From the NCBI RefSeq assembly GCF_014705615.1, contig NZ_JACXJA010000014.1, forward strand, positions 175,773 through 239,772: a DNA stretch of 64,000 nt, written 5' to 3'. Each line of letters starts with the position of its first letter. The first letter of the stretch is position 1. Shown here piece by piece: positions 46,001 to 54,657 of the stretch. The position numbers and the translations under genes are program-made. A model generated the notes under the pieces. That model made no database searches and had not been told where the DNA came from. It saw nothing but the letters and a program-made list of their open reading frames with translations. Source of the DNA: Paenibacillus oceani (GTDB lineage: Bacteria; Bacillota; Bacilli; Paenibacillales; NBRC-103111).

Positions 46001-46499
46001 AAATAAAGGTTTCGTGTACGGCCTAGGGATCGGCCTCATCGCCGGAGCGGTTATGCTGCAGCTGATGTTCAAGGTGGACGAGATGGAAAACCGCACGATC
46101 CGGCAAGGGGGCCCCGTCGCTGTCGATCAGCTTCAGGCCGAGGCGGACAAGCTGAACTACAAGGTTGTTCCTAAAGACCAGAAGACGTACTCCGACAAAG
46201 ACATCGAAGCGATCCGTCAGAAGGCGTCCGAGGAAGAACGCTCGAAGCTCGCCGCACAGCCGGTTCCGCAGCAGGTTCCGCCGAAAACGGTAAGCTCGGT
46301 GTACATTACGGAGCAGATGAACGCATATCATGTGGCCGATATGCTGCTCAAAGCGAATCTGATCGCGGATTCGAACGGCTTTGTCACCGCTTTGCGGGAC
46401 AAAAAGTTAACGACGCGCATACGTGCAGGGTCGTACTCGTTTGAGGGCGGCGCCTCGGTGGACGATATTATTTCAAGGATAACGATAGCGAATCCATAG
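45993..46499 (+). CDS. Membrane-anchored protein with MltG/YceG N-terminal-like (LysM-like) domain
   Basis: A 168-residue protein: membrane helix at about residues 7-25, a charged helical linker, and a C-terminal domain (EQMNAYHVADMLLKANLIAD; TTRIRAGSYSFEGGASVDDI) like the LysM-like domain that precedes the lytic domain in MltG/YceG transglycosylases. The catalytic domain is absent, so it is not an active MltG. It may bind peptidoglycan near the flagellum. It starts with GTG at 45993 behind GGAGGA within the end of the SwrB-like gene. Confidence 0.75.
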   Translation: MFKNKGFVYGLGIGLIAGAVMLQLMFKVDEMENRTIRQGGPVAVDQLQAEADKLNYKVVPKDQKTYSDKDIEAIRQKASEEERSKLAAQPVPQQVPPKTVSSVYITEQMNAYHVADMLLKANLIADSNGFVTALRDKKLTTRIRAGSYSFEGGASVDDIISRITIANP

Positions 46500-46627
46500 A
46501 CCGTTTTTCGCCTTGCAAGCGAATCCGGTCTATTCGCCGTACGATCCGGGAGCGGGCTGAAGCAGGAAATCCGCAGCTCGCGTCGAACCGCTAGGGTAGG
46601 AAGGTGAAGTCGGGAGGAGGATGTACG

Positions 46628-46840
46628 ATGGCTGTGTATACCGTTCATTTTTATTTTATCGGCGGAGGAAGCCACCAGATGGAAGTTCAGGCTGATACTT
46701 TTTCGCAAGTATCGATGAGCATTACGCATAACCGCGACGGGTGGTTCGGCAAGCAAGGGGACTTGATTCATTTGCGCAATGTGGAGCGTGTCCAGATTGC
46801 CGAGTCGGACGACGGCCGCCCCAGAACGGGCAGGTTTTAG
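46628..46840 (+). CDS. Small hypothetical protein (70 aa)
   Basis: A 70-residue protein with an alternating hydrophobic pattern suggesting beta strands (VYTVHFYFIGGGSHQMEVQA) and the end LRNVERVQIAESDDGR. The start is ATG 46628, behind GGGAGGAGG with ideal spacing; the frame is open to 46604. It lies between the MltG-N-like gene and the rpsB promoter and is probably the last gene of the fla/che transcript. I do not recognise a family. Confidence 0.65.
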   Translation: MAVYTVHFYFIGGGSHQMEVQADTFSQVSMSITHNRDGWFGKQGDLIHLRNVERVQIAESDDGRPRTGRF

Positions 46841-46868
46841 CCGCTTTGTCGAAAGCTAGCGGATTCGG

Positions 46869-46898
46869 TTGCAAACCCTATTTCGGATATGGTATAGT
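46869..46898 (+). promoter_or_regulatory. SigA-type promoter of rpsB
   Basis: TTGCAA (46869-46874), 18 bp, TATAGT (46893-46898), followed by a leader of about 130 nt to the rpsB ATG. Confidence 0.65.
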
Positions 46899-46931
46899 AA
46901 TTGACGGTGTTAAACCACGCACGCCATTCAA

Positions 46932-46981
46932 TTTCTTTGAAGGTGCTCACGCTCCTGTCCGGGAGATGAGTCTCAAAGAAA
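46932..46981 (+). promoter_or_regulatory. Structured rpsB leader, candidate S2 autoregulatory element
   Basis: TTTCTTTGA (46932-46940) and TCAAAGAAA (46973-46981) form a perfect 9-bp stem; the 32-nt loop holds a second hairpin (CTCC-TGTCC-GGGAG). It lies in the 5' leader of rpsB, 50 nt before the ATG, where ribosomal-protein autoregulation is common. Confidence 0.55.
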
Positions 46982-47032
46982 GATGCGACTGGCGGAGGAA
47001 ACCCAAAACCAATTTAGAGGAGGTGTGTGAAG

Positions 47033-47731
47033 ATGGCAGTAATCTCCATGAAACAGCTTCTGGAAGCTGGGGTACACTTCGGTCATCAAACCCGTCGCTG
47101 GAACCCGAAAATGGATCGTTACATCTTCACCGAAAGAAACGGCATTTACATTATCGACCTGCAAAAAACGGTCAAAAAAGTGGAAGAAGCGTACAACTTC
47201 GTAAAATCGGTCGCTGAAGAAGGCGGCACGATCCTGTTCGTAGGAACGAAGAAGCAAGCTCAAGATTCCGTTAAAGAAGAAGCAGAGCGCAGCGGCATGT
47301 ACTACATCAACCAGCGTTGGCTCGGCGGCACTCTGACGAACTTCTCCACGATCCAAAAACGGGTTAACCGTCTGCATGAGCTGGATCGTATGGAAAGCGA
47401 CGGAACGTTCGATCTGCTTCCTAAAAAAGAAGTTATCATTCTCCGCAAAGAAATGGAACGCCTGGAGAAATTCCTCGGCGGCATCAAACATATGAAGCAA
47501 TTGCCAAGCGCGCTGTTCGTTATCGACCCGCGTAAAGAGCGCATTGCAGTTGCTGAAGCACGCAAATTGGGTATTCCGATCGTCGGTATTGTTGACACGA
47601 ACTGCGATCCGGACGAAATCGACTACGTCATTCCGGGCAACGACGACGCGATCCGCGCCGTGAAGCTGCTGACAGGCAAAATGGCCGACGCCGTTATCGA
47701 AGCTCATCAAGGCGAGCAAACGACAGCTTAA
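47033..47731 (+). CDS. rpsB: 30S ribosomal protein S2
   Basis: A 232-residue S2 protein ([55 protein letters not shown]). The start is ATG 47033 behind AGAGGAGGTG; GTG 47027 is in frame but too close to the ribosome site. It has its own promoter and terminator, so it is expressed independently of the flagellar operon. Confidence 0.99.
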   Translation: MAVISMKQLLEAGVHFGHQTRRWNPKMDRYIFTERNGIYIIDLQKTVKKVEEAYNFVKSVAEEGGTILFVGTKKQAQDSVKEEAERSGMYYINQRWLGGTLTNFSTIQKRVNRLHELDRMESDGTFDLLPKKEVIILRKEMERLEKFLGGIKHMKQLPSALFVIDPRKERIAVAEARKLGIPIVGIVDTNCDPDEIDYVIPGNDDAIRAVKLLTGKMADAVIEAHQGEQTTA

Positions 47732-47746
47732 TTGATCGGTACAACG

Positions 47747-47791
47747 AAAGGGTGGTTAGAAGGTTATATAACCTCTCGCCGCCCTTTTTTT
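47747..47791 (+). terminator. Rho-independent terminator after rpsB
   Basis: AAAGGG-TGG pairs with CC-GCCCTTT around an inner AGGTTATATAACCT stem; seven T follow. The end of the T tract merges with the TTAAAG direct repeat of the element at 47796. Confidence 0.92.
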
Positions 47792-47795
47792 AAAG

Positions 47796-47973
47796 TGCGA
47801 GTTCAAAAAGTCCGGTTTTCAGCACCGAGAAGATGGGATGAAGCAAGGAAATGAGGAGCGGAGCGTAGTGAAAGCTACGTGAGCACCGGAAGTTCCGGCT
47901 GAATTCCATATTCGATGTCGAACAGGCTTCCTGGTCAGCATCGTGATCAAAAGTGGACTTTTTGAACAACCTT
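47796..47973 (+). mobile_element. MITE-like repeat, copy C (178 bp)
   Basis: Begins TGCGAGTTCAAAAAGTCC and ends GGACTTTTTGAACAACCTT. Its terminal repeats are intact. It is flanked by TTAAAG at 47790-47795 and 47974-47979; this differs from the TTATA-type flanks of the other copies and so argues for a target duplication. The remaining 63 bp to tsf hold the ribosome site and no clear promoter. Confidence 0.88.
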
Positions 47974-48042
47974 TTAAAGAGAAATATTCGATCGTTTACA
48001 ACTCCGGGCAGAACGGGGTAATTTAAGGGAGGTACGACGGAA

Positions 48043-48693
48043 ATGGCAGTATCGGCACAAGCAGTTAAAGAATTGCGCGAAAAAACCGGAGCAGGTATGC
48101 TCGATTGCAAAAAAGCTTTGGAAGAAGCAAATGGAGATCTGACAAAAGCAGCCGAGCTCCTTCGTGAGAAAGGGTTGTCCGCAGCAGCTAAAAAAGGCGA
48201 CCGCATCGCAACCGAAGGTCTCGTGGAATCTTATATTCATGCAGGCGGCCGGATCGGCGTGCTTGTCGAAGTCAACTGCGAAACCGACTTCGTTGCCAAT
48301 ACGGATTCGTTCCGCGAATTCGTCCGCAGCATCGCGATGCAAATCGCAGCTACAAGCCCGCTGTACGTAGGTCGTGAGGAAGTTCCGCAAGAGGCGCTGG
48401 ACAAAGAGCGCGAAATTTTGAGAAACCAGGCTCTGAACGAAGGCAAGCCGGCTCATATCGTCGACAAAATGGTAGAAGGCCGTCTTTCGAAATATTACGA
48501 AGAATACTGCTTGCTCGAGCAGCCATACATTAAGGATCAGGACAAAACGGTCAGCATGCTGCTGAATGAAAAAGTGGCTACGATCGGCGAGAAAATCGCG
48601 ATCCGCCGTTTCGTTCGTTATGAGCTCGGCGAAGGTATGGAGAAAAAGCAAGACAACTTCGTGGAAGAAGTTATGGCTCAAGTCAAACAATAA
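48043..48693 (+). CDS. tsf: Elongation factor Ts
   Basis: A 216-residue, one-core-domain EF-Ts ([57 protein letters not shown]), about a quarter shorter than the 293-residue B. subtilis protein: it lacks part of the second core repeat, a form known from other Firmicutes and cyanobacteria-like short EF-Ts. It exchanges GDP on EF-Tu. AGGGAGG lies before the ATG. Confidence 0.98.
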   Translation: MAVSAQAVKELREKTGAGMLDCKKALEEANGDLTKAAELLREKGLSAAAKKGDRIATEGLVESYIHAGGRIGVLVEVNCETDFVANTDSFREFVRSIAMQIAATSPLYVGREEVPQEALDKEREILRNQALNEGKPAHIVDKMVEGRLSKYYEEYCLLEQPYIKDQDKTVSMLLNEKVATIGEKIAIRRFVRYELGEGMEKKQDNFVEEVMAQVKQ

Positions 48694-48703
48694 GGTAGCG
48701 TCC

Positions 48704-48739
48704 GGACAACCAATACCAGAGATTCGGTATTGGTTGTCC
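48704..48739 (+). other. Perfect 14-bp hairpin between tsf and pyrH
   Basis: GGACAACCAATACC pairs with GGTATTGGTTGTCC around AGAGATTC. No T tract follows. A true terminator hairpin stands only 17 bp further on, so this may be part of an attenuator. Confidence 0.6.
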
Positions 48740-48755
48740 CATAACTGCCCGACAA

Positions 48756-48789
48756 AAGGAACACAGATACAGCGTGTTCCTTCTTTTTT
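48756..48789 (+). terminator. Rho-independent terminator between tsf and pyrH
   Basis: AAGGAACAC pairs with GTGTTCCTT around AGATACAGC, followed by CTTTTTT. It ends 28 bp before the pyrH start. Confidence 0.85.
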
Positions 48790-48805
48790 AACGGAACCGG
48801 CATAG

Positions 48806-49545
<740 letters not shown>

Positions 49546-49546
<1 letters not shown>

Positions 49547-50100
49547 TGCCGCAGTCCATTAAGAAAAATGCGGAAGAACGTATGGAGAAAGCGATTGGAG
49601 CGCTCAAAAGAGAACTGGCTGCTCTGCGCGCAGGACGCGCCACCCCGGCTCTGCTGGATCGCATCCAAGTCGAATATTACGGTTCGATGACGCCGGTCAA
49701 TCAGCTTGCGAACATTAATACGCCCGATTCCCGCACGCTTATGATTCAGCCGTGGGACAAGTCTTCCATGGGCGCGATCGAGAAGGCGATCTTAAAGTCG
49801 GAGCTGGGTCTTACTCCTTCCAACGACGGCAGTGCGATTCGTCTAAGCATTCCACCGCTTACGGAAGAACGCCGCGGGGAACTCGTCAAAATGACGAAGA
49901 AATATGGCGAAGAAGCGAAAGTGGCGATCCGCAATATTCGGCGCGACGCTAACGATGAGATTAAAAAACTCGAGAAAACGACGATTTCCGAGGACGAATC
50001 CCGCCGTCATCAGGACGATATTCAAAAATCCACAGACAAGTTCATTGCTGAAACGGATAAAGTGCTGGCGGCCAAAGAGAAAGAGATTATGGAAGTGTAA
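49546..50100 (+). CDS. frr: Ribosome recycling factor
   Basis: A 184-residue RRF ([53 protein letters not shown]). With EF-G it splits the post-termination ribosome. The start is ATG 49546 overlapping the pyrH stop; TTG 49543 is an in-frame alternative. Confidence 0.99.
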
Positions 50101-50115
50101 CAGCAGGGATCAAGG

Positions 50116-50141
50116 CCCCCCGGTATCGAAGGGGGATTTTT
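50116..50141 (+). terminator. Weak rho-independent terminator after frr
   Basis: CCCCC (50117-50121) pairs with GGGGG (50131-50135), then ATTTTTG. It may reduce rather than stop read-through to uppS, which starts 33 bp later. Confidence 0.6.
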
Positions 50142-50173
50142 GTGTTCGCTTCGAACAGGGGTGTGTGGGTACT

Positions 50174-50938
50174 ATGTTCCATCTTTTCAAAAAGGCGCAA
50201 TCCGACCGGAGCGTAAACAATATCGGGCAATTGCAGCCGGACAATATTCCGGGTCATATCGCGATTATTATGGACGGAAACGGCAGATGGGCCAAAAAAC
50301 GGGGCTTGCCCCGCATCGCCGGGCATCATGCGGGCATGAAAGCCGTAAAACGGACTACGGTCGCGGCGGACGAACTGGGAGTTAAAGTGTTGACACTGTA
50401 CGCCTTTTCCACGGAAAACTGGAAACGTCCCCGCGAAGAAGTCGACTTTTTGATGAAGCTGCCTCAGGAATTTTTGGCGCTTGAACTCGATGAACTGGTC
50501 GAGAAAAACGTTCAGGTCCGACTGACCGGATGGAAGGAAGGGCTTCCCGGCCACACGCTGGAAGCGGTGGAAACGGCGATCGAACGAACGCAAGGCAACA
50601 ACGGCCTTATCCTTAATTTTGCGCTCAATTATGGAAGCCGCCACGAAATCGTAAATGCCGTCCGTGAAATCGCCGAGCAAGTGAAGCGGGGAGATCTGAA
50701 CGAAGAGGACATATCCGAATCGATTCTCTCCAGCAAGCTGCTTACAGGCAATTTGCCTGATCCCGACCTGATCATCCGGACGAGCGGAGAAATTCGGATC
50801 AGCAACTTCATGTTATGGCAGATGGCCTATTCCGAGCTTTGGTTTACCGACATTTATTGGCCGGAGTTCACCGAGCGGCATCTGATGCAGGCGATCGGCG
50901 AATACCAGCGCCGGGCTAGGCGGTACGGAGGCCTGTAG
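50174..50938 (+). CDS. uppS: Undecaprenyl diphosphate synthase (isoprenyl transferase)
   Basis: A 254-residue cis-prenyltransferase with the Asp-containing substrate motif IIMDGNGRWAKKRG (D34) and the C-terminal RTSGEIRISNFMLWQMAYSE with ELWFTDIYWPEF. It makes the lipid carrier for peptidoglycan. The start is ATG 50174; the frame is open upstream to 49904, but only within frr. Confidence 0.97.
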   Translation: MFHLFKKAQSDRSVNNIGQLQPDNIPGHIAIIMDGNGRWAKKRGLPRIAGHHAGMKAVKRTTVAADELGVKVLTLYAFSTENWKRPREEVDFLMKLPQEFLALELDELVEKNVQVRLTGWKEGLPGHTLEAVETAIERTQGNNGLILNFALNYGSRHEIVNAVREIAEQVKRGDLNEEDISESILSSKLLTGNLPDPDLIIRTSGEIRISNFMLWQMAYSELWFTDIYWPEFTERHLMQAIGEYQRRARRYGGL

Positions 50939-50965
50939 CACGTTTTTCGGACGGAGGAAATCGGT

Positions 50966-51766
50966 TTGAAACAACGAATTATTACCGGCGTCGTCGCAGG
51001 TGCCGGGTTTTTACTATTTCTCGTTCTAGGCGGTTTTTATTATACCGCCTTGATTTTGCTGCTCGCAGCTGTCGCTTATTTCGAATATACGCGTATGAAC
51101 GGTCAGCCGCAAATACGCTTAATTACGTTGCTCGGATACATAACTACGCTGTATATCGCGTTTCCTTGGGAGCAGGAGCAATTTGCCGAGTGGAAGGCAC
51201 TCTCCTATGAATCGACGGCGTGGCTGGCTCTATTTCTCATGTTCGCGGTGACGGTTATATCCAAAAACAAAGTGACGATCGACCAGATCGCGCTCGTGCT
51301 GCTTGGCGCTTTGTATATCGGTACAGGCTTTCATTACATGATTGCGACGCTTCTGGGCACGAACGGCCTTTACTGGACGTTGCTTCTGTTCGTATGCGTG
51401 GTGGCGTCCGACACGGGTGCTTATTTCACAGGGCGCGCTTTTGGGAAGCGTCCCTTGTGGCCTACCATCAGCCCCAAAAAAACGGTGGAGGGAGCTTTGG
51501 GAGGAATCGTCGTCTCAATTATTGCCGCGCTCTGCTTTTCTTTATATGCTCCTGCTCTGTTGTTTTGGGGAAGCGCCATCGGTCTCGGGCTCGCGATCGC
51601 GGTCGTCGGTCAGATGGGCGATCTGATCCAGTCCGCCTATAAACGAATCCGCAATATTAAAGATACCGGCGCTATCCTGCCGGGGCACGGAGGCGTGCTA
51701 GACCGCTGCGACAGCTGGCTGATCGTCTTCCCGTTCGTCCACCTGCTGTCTCTTATCCCGCAGTAA
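50966..51766 (+). CDS. cdsA: Phosphatidate cytidylyltransferase
   Basis: A 266-residue membrane enzyme (about 7-8 helices) with the CDP-diglyceride synthase signature near the C terminus (SAYKRIRNIKDTGAILPGHG then GVLDRCDS). It makes CDP-diacylglycerol for phospholipids. It starts with TTG 50966 behind GGAGGAAA. Confidence 0.97.
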   Translation: MKQRIITGVVAGAGFLLFLVLGGFYYTALILLLAAVAYFEYTRMNGQPQIRLITLLGYITTLYIAFPWEQEQFAEWKALSYESTAWLALFLMFAVTVISKNKVTIDQIALVLLGALYIGTGFHYMIATLLGTNGLYWTLLLFVCVVASDTGAYFTGRAFGKRPLWPTISPKKTVEGALGGIVVSIIAALCFSLYAPALLFWGSAIGLGLAIAVVGQMGDLIQSAYKRIRNIKDTGAILPGHGGVLDRCDSWLIVFPFVHLLSLIPQ

Positions 51767-51796
51767 CCGGCCATTTAACGGAGGTGCCATAGAAGT

Positions 51797-52942
51797 ATGA
51801 AACGAATCTCTTTGCTGGGCAGCACCGGATCGATCGGCACGCAAACACTGGACGTCATATCCCGCTATCCCGAGCAGTTTCAAGTCGAAGCGCTCGCAGC
51901 GGGGCAGAACGGAGATCTGCTGGTCGAGCAAGCGAACCGATTCCGGCCTAAACTGGTATCCGTTTCCTCGAAGGAGCTTGCAGATGCGGTAGCCCCCCGC
52001 CTTCCAGCCGGAACGGCCGTTGTGTACGGGGAGCAGGGGCTGATCGAGGCGGCTGCGCATAACGATGCGGATATAGTCGTCACGGCGATTGTCGGAAGCC
52101 AGGGATTAAAGCCGACGCTAGCCGCAATCGAAGCCGGGAAACAGATCGGTCTCGCCAACAAAGAAACGCTGGTGAGCGGAGGGCATCTCGTCTCGGCTGC
52201 GGCGAAACGCAGAAGCGTGCAAATATTGCCGGTAGACAGCGAGCATTCCGCGATTTTTCAATGCTTAAACGGCGAATCGGTGAAGTCGGTCCGGAAGATC
52301 GTTCTGACGGCTTCGGGCGGTTCCTTCCGTGACCGTACGCGGGAGCAGCTCGCAAACGTTACGGTGCAGGAAGCGCTTGCCCATCCGAACTGGTCGATGG
52401 GAGCGAAAATAACGATCGATTCGGCTACGATGGTCAATAAAGGGCTGGAGGTTATCGAAGCGCACTGGCTGTTCGGGCTTGCGTACGACCAGATCGAGGT
52501 GCTTATCCATCCGGAAAGCATCATCCATTCGTTCGTCGAATACGAGGATCGCAGCATCATCGCTCAGATGGGACTTCCCGATATGCGGGTTCCGATCCAG
52601 TATGCGCTTACATATCCGGACCGGTACGTCTCTCCCGTTCAGTCTCTCGATTTGACGGAGCTTGGCAAGCTGCATTTCCGTACGATGAATTTCGATCGTT
52701 TTCCTTGCCTGCGCATGGCTTTTGAATGCGGAAAAACGGGTGGAACGATGACGACGGTCTTTAATGCGGCGAACGAGGTCGCCGTAGCCCGGTTTCTGGC
52801 GGGTGAAATCACGTTCCTCGGCATTGAGGAAGTGATCGAATCGGTGATCGGGCGCCATCAGCCGGTCCGGCTTCCGGCTCTGGAAGAAATCGACGAAGCG
52901 GACAGCTGGGCCCGCCTGGCTGCCGGTGAAATACGGGTGTAG
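51797..52942 (+). CDS. dxr: 1-deoxy-D-xylulose 5-phosphate reductoisomerase
   Basis: A 381-residue enzyme of the MEP isoprenoid pathway. NADPH-binding [14 protein letters not shown] at the N terminus, catalytic motifs [14 protein letters not shown] and [18 protein letters not shown], and [20 protein letters not shown]. It supplies isoprenoids to UppS. GGAGGTG precedes the ATG. Confidence 0.98.
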   Translation: MKRISLLGSTGSIGTQTLDVISRYPEQFQVEALAAGQNGDLLVEQANRFRPKLVSVSSKELADAVAPRLPAGTAVVYGEQGLIEAAAHNDADIVVTAIVGSQGLKPTLAAIEAGKQIGLANKETLVSGGHLVSAAAKRRSVQILPVDSEHSAIFQCLNGESVKSVRKIVLTASGGSFRDRTREQLANVTVQEALAHPNWSMGAKITIDSATMVNKGLEVIEAHWLFGLAYDQIEVLIHPESIIHSFVEYEDRSIIAQMGLPDMRVPIQYALTYPDRYVSPVQSLDLTELGKLHFRTMNFDRFPCLRMAFECGKTGGTMTTVFNAANEVAVARFLAGEITFLGIEEVIESVIGRHQPVRLPALEEIDEADSWARLAAGEIRV

Positions 52943-53087
52943 GGAAAGACCTCCGACTTCAGGTTCTGATCCTTGCGGCTAGCTTGTATTATAGTAAAGA
53001 ATAATGTTAATCTTAGTACAGGCTGAAACAAGAAACTGCGATACGATCGCAGCCCGAGCTTTACGGGATAAGCGCCGCGGGAGGAAG

Positions 53088-54347
53088 ATGCTGTTGTCAC
53101 CTCAGGTCATATTTCAGATTGTGCTTATGTTTTTCGTACTTGTGACGATCCATGAATGGGGACATTATTACTTCGCGAAACGGGCCGGTATTCTCGTGCG
53201 CGAATTCGCTATTGGTTTCGGTCCTAAGCTGTTTTCATTCACGCGCGGGGAGACTCGCTACACGCTTCGTTTGCTTCCGATCGGCGGTTTCGTACGGATG
53301 GCGGGCGAAGATCCGGAGATTGTCCAGATTCAGCCGGGCCAGACGATCGCCGTCGGCCTCGAGCAAGGACGCGTAAGCCGGATTTACCTCGATCAGCTGG
53401 ATCAGAGGACGGGTGTGGTGCAAGGAACGGTAGAGCAGATCGACCTGGAGCATCAGCTCAGCGTGAAGCTGGATGTAGACGGGGAGAAGCTAACCTATGC
53501 GGTACATCCCGCCGCGTTTATGATCACAAAAGGGAAAGAAGCGCAAATCGCGCCTTGGGACCGGCAGTTCGGGAGCAAGACGGTCGGACAGCGGGCGTTG
53601 TCGATATTCGCGGGACCGCTCATGAACTTCATTTTGGCATTCGTTTTGTTCATGACTGTCTTGTTTTTGGCGGGGATGCCGACTAACGTCAAAATTGAGA
53701 GCGTCGAGCCCGATTCCCCTGCATTAAAAGGGGGCTTGATGGCGGGTGATATCATTGCCCGAGTAAATGGGCAGCAGATCAGCCCTGAACGGACCGAGTT
53801 AATGGGCCTCATCCGAGATTCGGCGAACAAAAAGATGGATTGGACAGTAATACGGGGCGGTGCTGAAAAGCAACTTCAAGTAACCCCGGAATTAAGAGGG
53901 AATACCGTGGCAGTCGGTATACGCATGACCGCAGATTCGCGAAATCCGACGATCGGAGAGGCGTTGTCGGGCGGCTGGAACAATATGGTCGAGGCAACAA
54001 AGCAAATCATGATCGGATTTAAGATGCTAGTCACGGGACAGTTTAAGCTCGACGATCTCGGAGGTCCTGTCCGGATTGTTGAAGTTACCGGGGAGCATGC
54101 AAGAGCGGGCCTTCCGCAGTATACGTTCTGGTGTGCGGTCTTTAGCTTGTATTTGGGGATATTCAATTTATTGCCGTTCCCTGCACTGGACGGCAGCCGA
54201 CTTGTTTTTCTCGGCCTCGAAGCAGTCCGGGGAAAGCCGGTCGATCCGAACCGGGAGAGCATGGTCCATTTCGTTGGCTTTGCGATGATGATGCTGCTCA
54301 TGATTGCCGTTACGTACAACGACATTTTGCGCTTGATCAAAGGCTGA
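53088..54347 (+). CDS. rasP: Site-2 protease RasP (RseP family)
   Basis: A 419-residue intramembrane zinc metalloprotease: HEWGH (H22, E23, H26) in the first helix, the REFAIGFGPKLFSF segment, a PDZ domain (IESVEPDSPALKGGLMAGDI), and the second zinc ligand motif LLPFPALDGSRL in the third helix. In B. subtilis RasP cleaves anti-sigma factors such as RsiW and the division protein FtsL. GGGAGGAAG is close to the ATG at 53088; TTG 53094 is better spaced and equally possible. The frame is open to 53004. Confidence 0.96.
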   Translation: MLLSPQVIFQIVLMFFVLVTIHEWGHYYFAKRAGILVREFAIGFGPKLFSFTRGETRYTLRLLPIGGFVRMAGEDPEIVQIQPGQTIAVGLEQGRVSRIYLDQLDQRTGVVQGTVEQIDLEHQLSVKLDVDGEKLTYAVHPAAFMITKGKEAQIAPWDRQFGSKTVGQRALSIFAGPLMNFILAFVLFMTVLFLAGMPTNVKIESVEPDSPALKGGLMAGDIIARVNGQQISPERTELMGLIRDSANKKMDWTVIRGGAEKQLQVTPELRGNTVAVGIRMTADSRNPTIGEALSGGWNNMVEATKQIMIGFKMLVTGQFKLDDLGGPVRIVEVTGEHARAGLPQYTFWCAVFSLYLGIFNLLPFPALDGSRLVFLGLEAVRGKPVDPNRESMVHFVGFAMMMLLMIAVTYNDILRLIKG

Positions 54348-54353
54348 GGCCAT

Positions 54354-54390
54354 CCGGCAGGACACAAGCGATTGTGTCCTGTTGCCGGTT
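54354..54390 (+). terminator. Long hairpin after rasP, probable terminator
   Basis: CCGGCA-GGACACAA pairs with TTGTGTCC-TGTTGCCGG around GCGA. Only TT follows, so termination strength is uncertain. It is the first part of a 310-bp gene-free stretch (54348-54657). Confidence 0.5.
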
Positions 54391-54493
54391 TCCGGCAATG
54401 CGGGCACTACCTTACGTTTAGCGGCAAACTGGAAGACCATTTATTGCTATCTTTGGTCTCACGAAGCTTTTTATGACGATCAAGCCGAGATAT

Positions 54494-54501
54494 GCTAAAA
54501 T
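54494..54501 (+). promoter_or_regulatory. Extended -10 promoter candidate for proS
   Basis: TGCTAAAAT is a TGn-extended -10 (TAAAAT), 157 bp before proS. No clear -35 at 17 bp was seen (TTATGA lies at 54471-54476). Confidence 0.4.
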
Positions 54502-54538
54502 GGCGTAATAGAGTCACTTTCCATCGTCTTCACGACGC

Positions 54539-54637
54539 AGCTTTTTTACGAAAAGCTCCGATTATCTTTAAGACGCCAGCTTTTCTTCAAAAAGCTCAGT
54601 TTATCCTTACGAAGCAGGCTTTTTTTACAAAAAAGCC
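54539..54637 (+). repeat. Three tandem hairpins, 39-bp period, in the proS leader
   Basis: Hairpins start at 54539 (AGCTTTT/AAAAGCT), 54578 (AGCTTTT/AAAAGCT) and 54617 (GGCTTTTTT/AAAAAAGCC), exactly 39 bp apart, with related linkers (GATTATCTTTA, GTTTATCCTTA). The third ends 5 bp before the AGGAGG of proS. No T-box sequence (AGGGTGG...) is seen. Confidence 0.8.
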
Positions 54638-54657
54638 CTCAGGAGGCCCAGTCGCTC

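Noticed and set aside
54440..54657. T-box riboswitch before proS
   Set aside because: No AGGGTGGNACCGCG-type T-box sequence and no specifier stem with a proline codon could be recognised.
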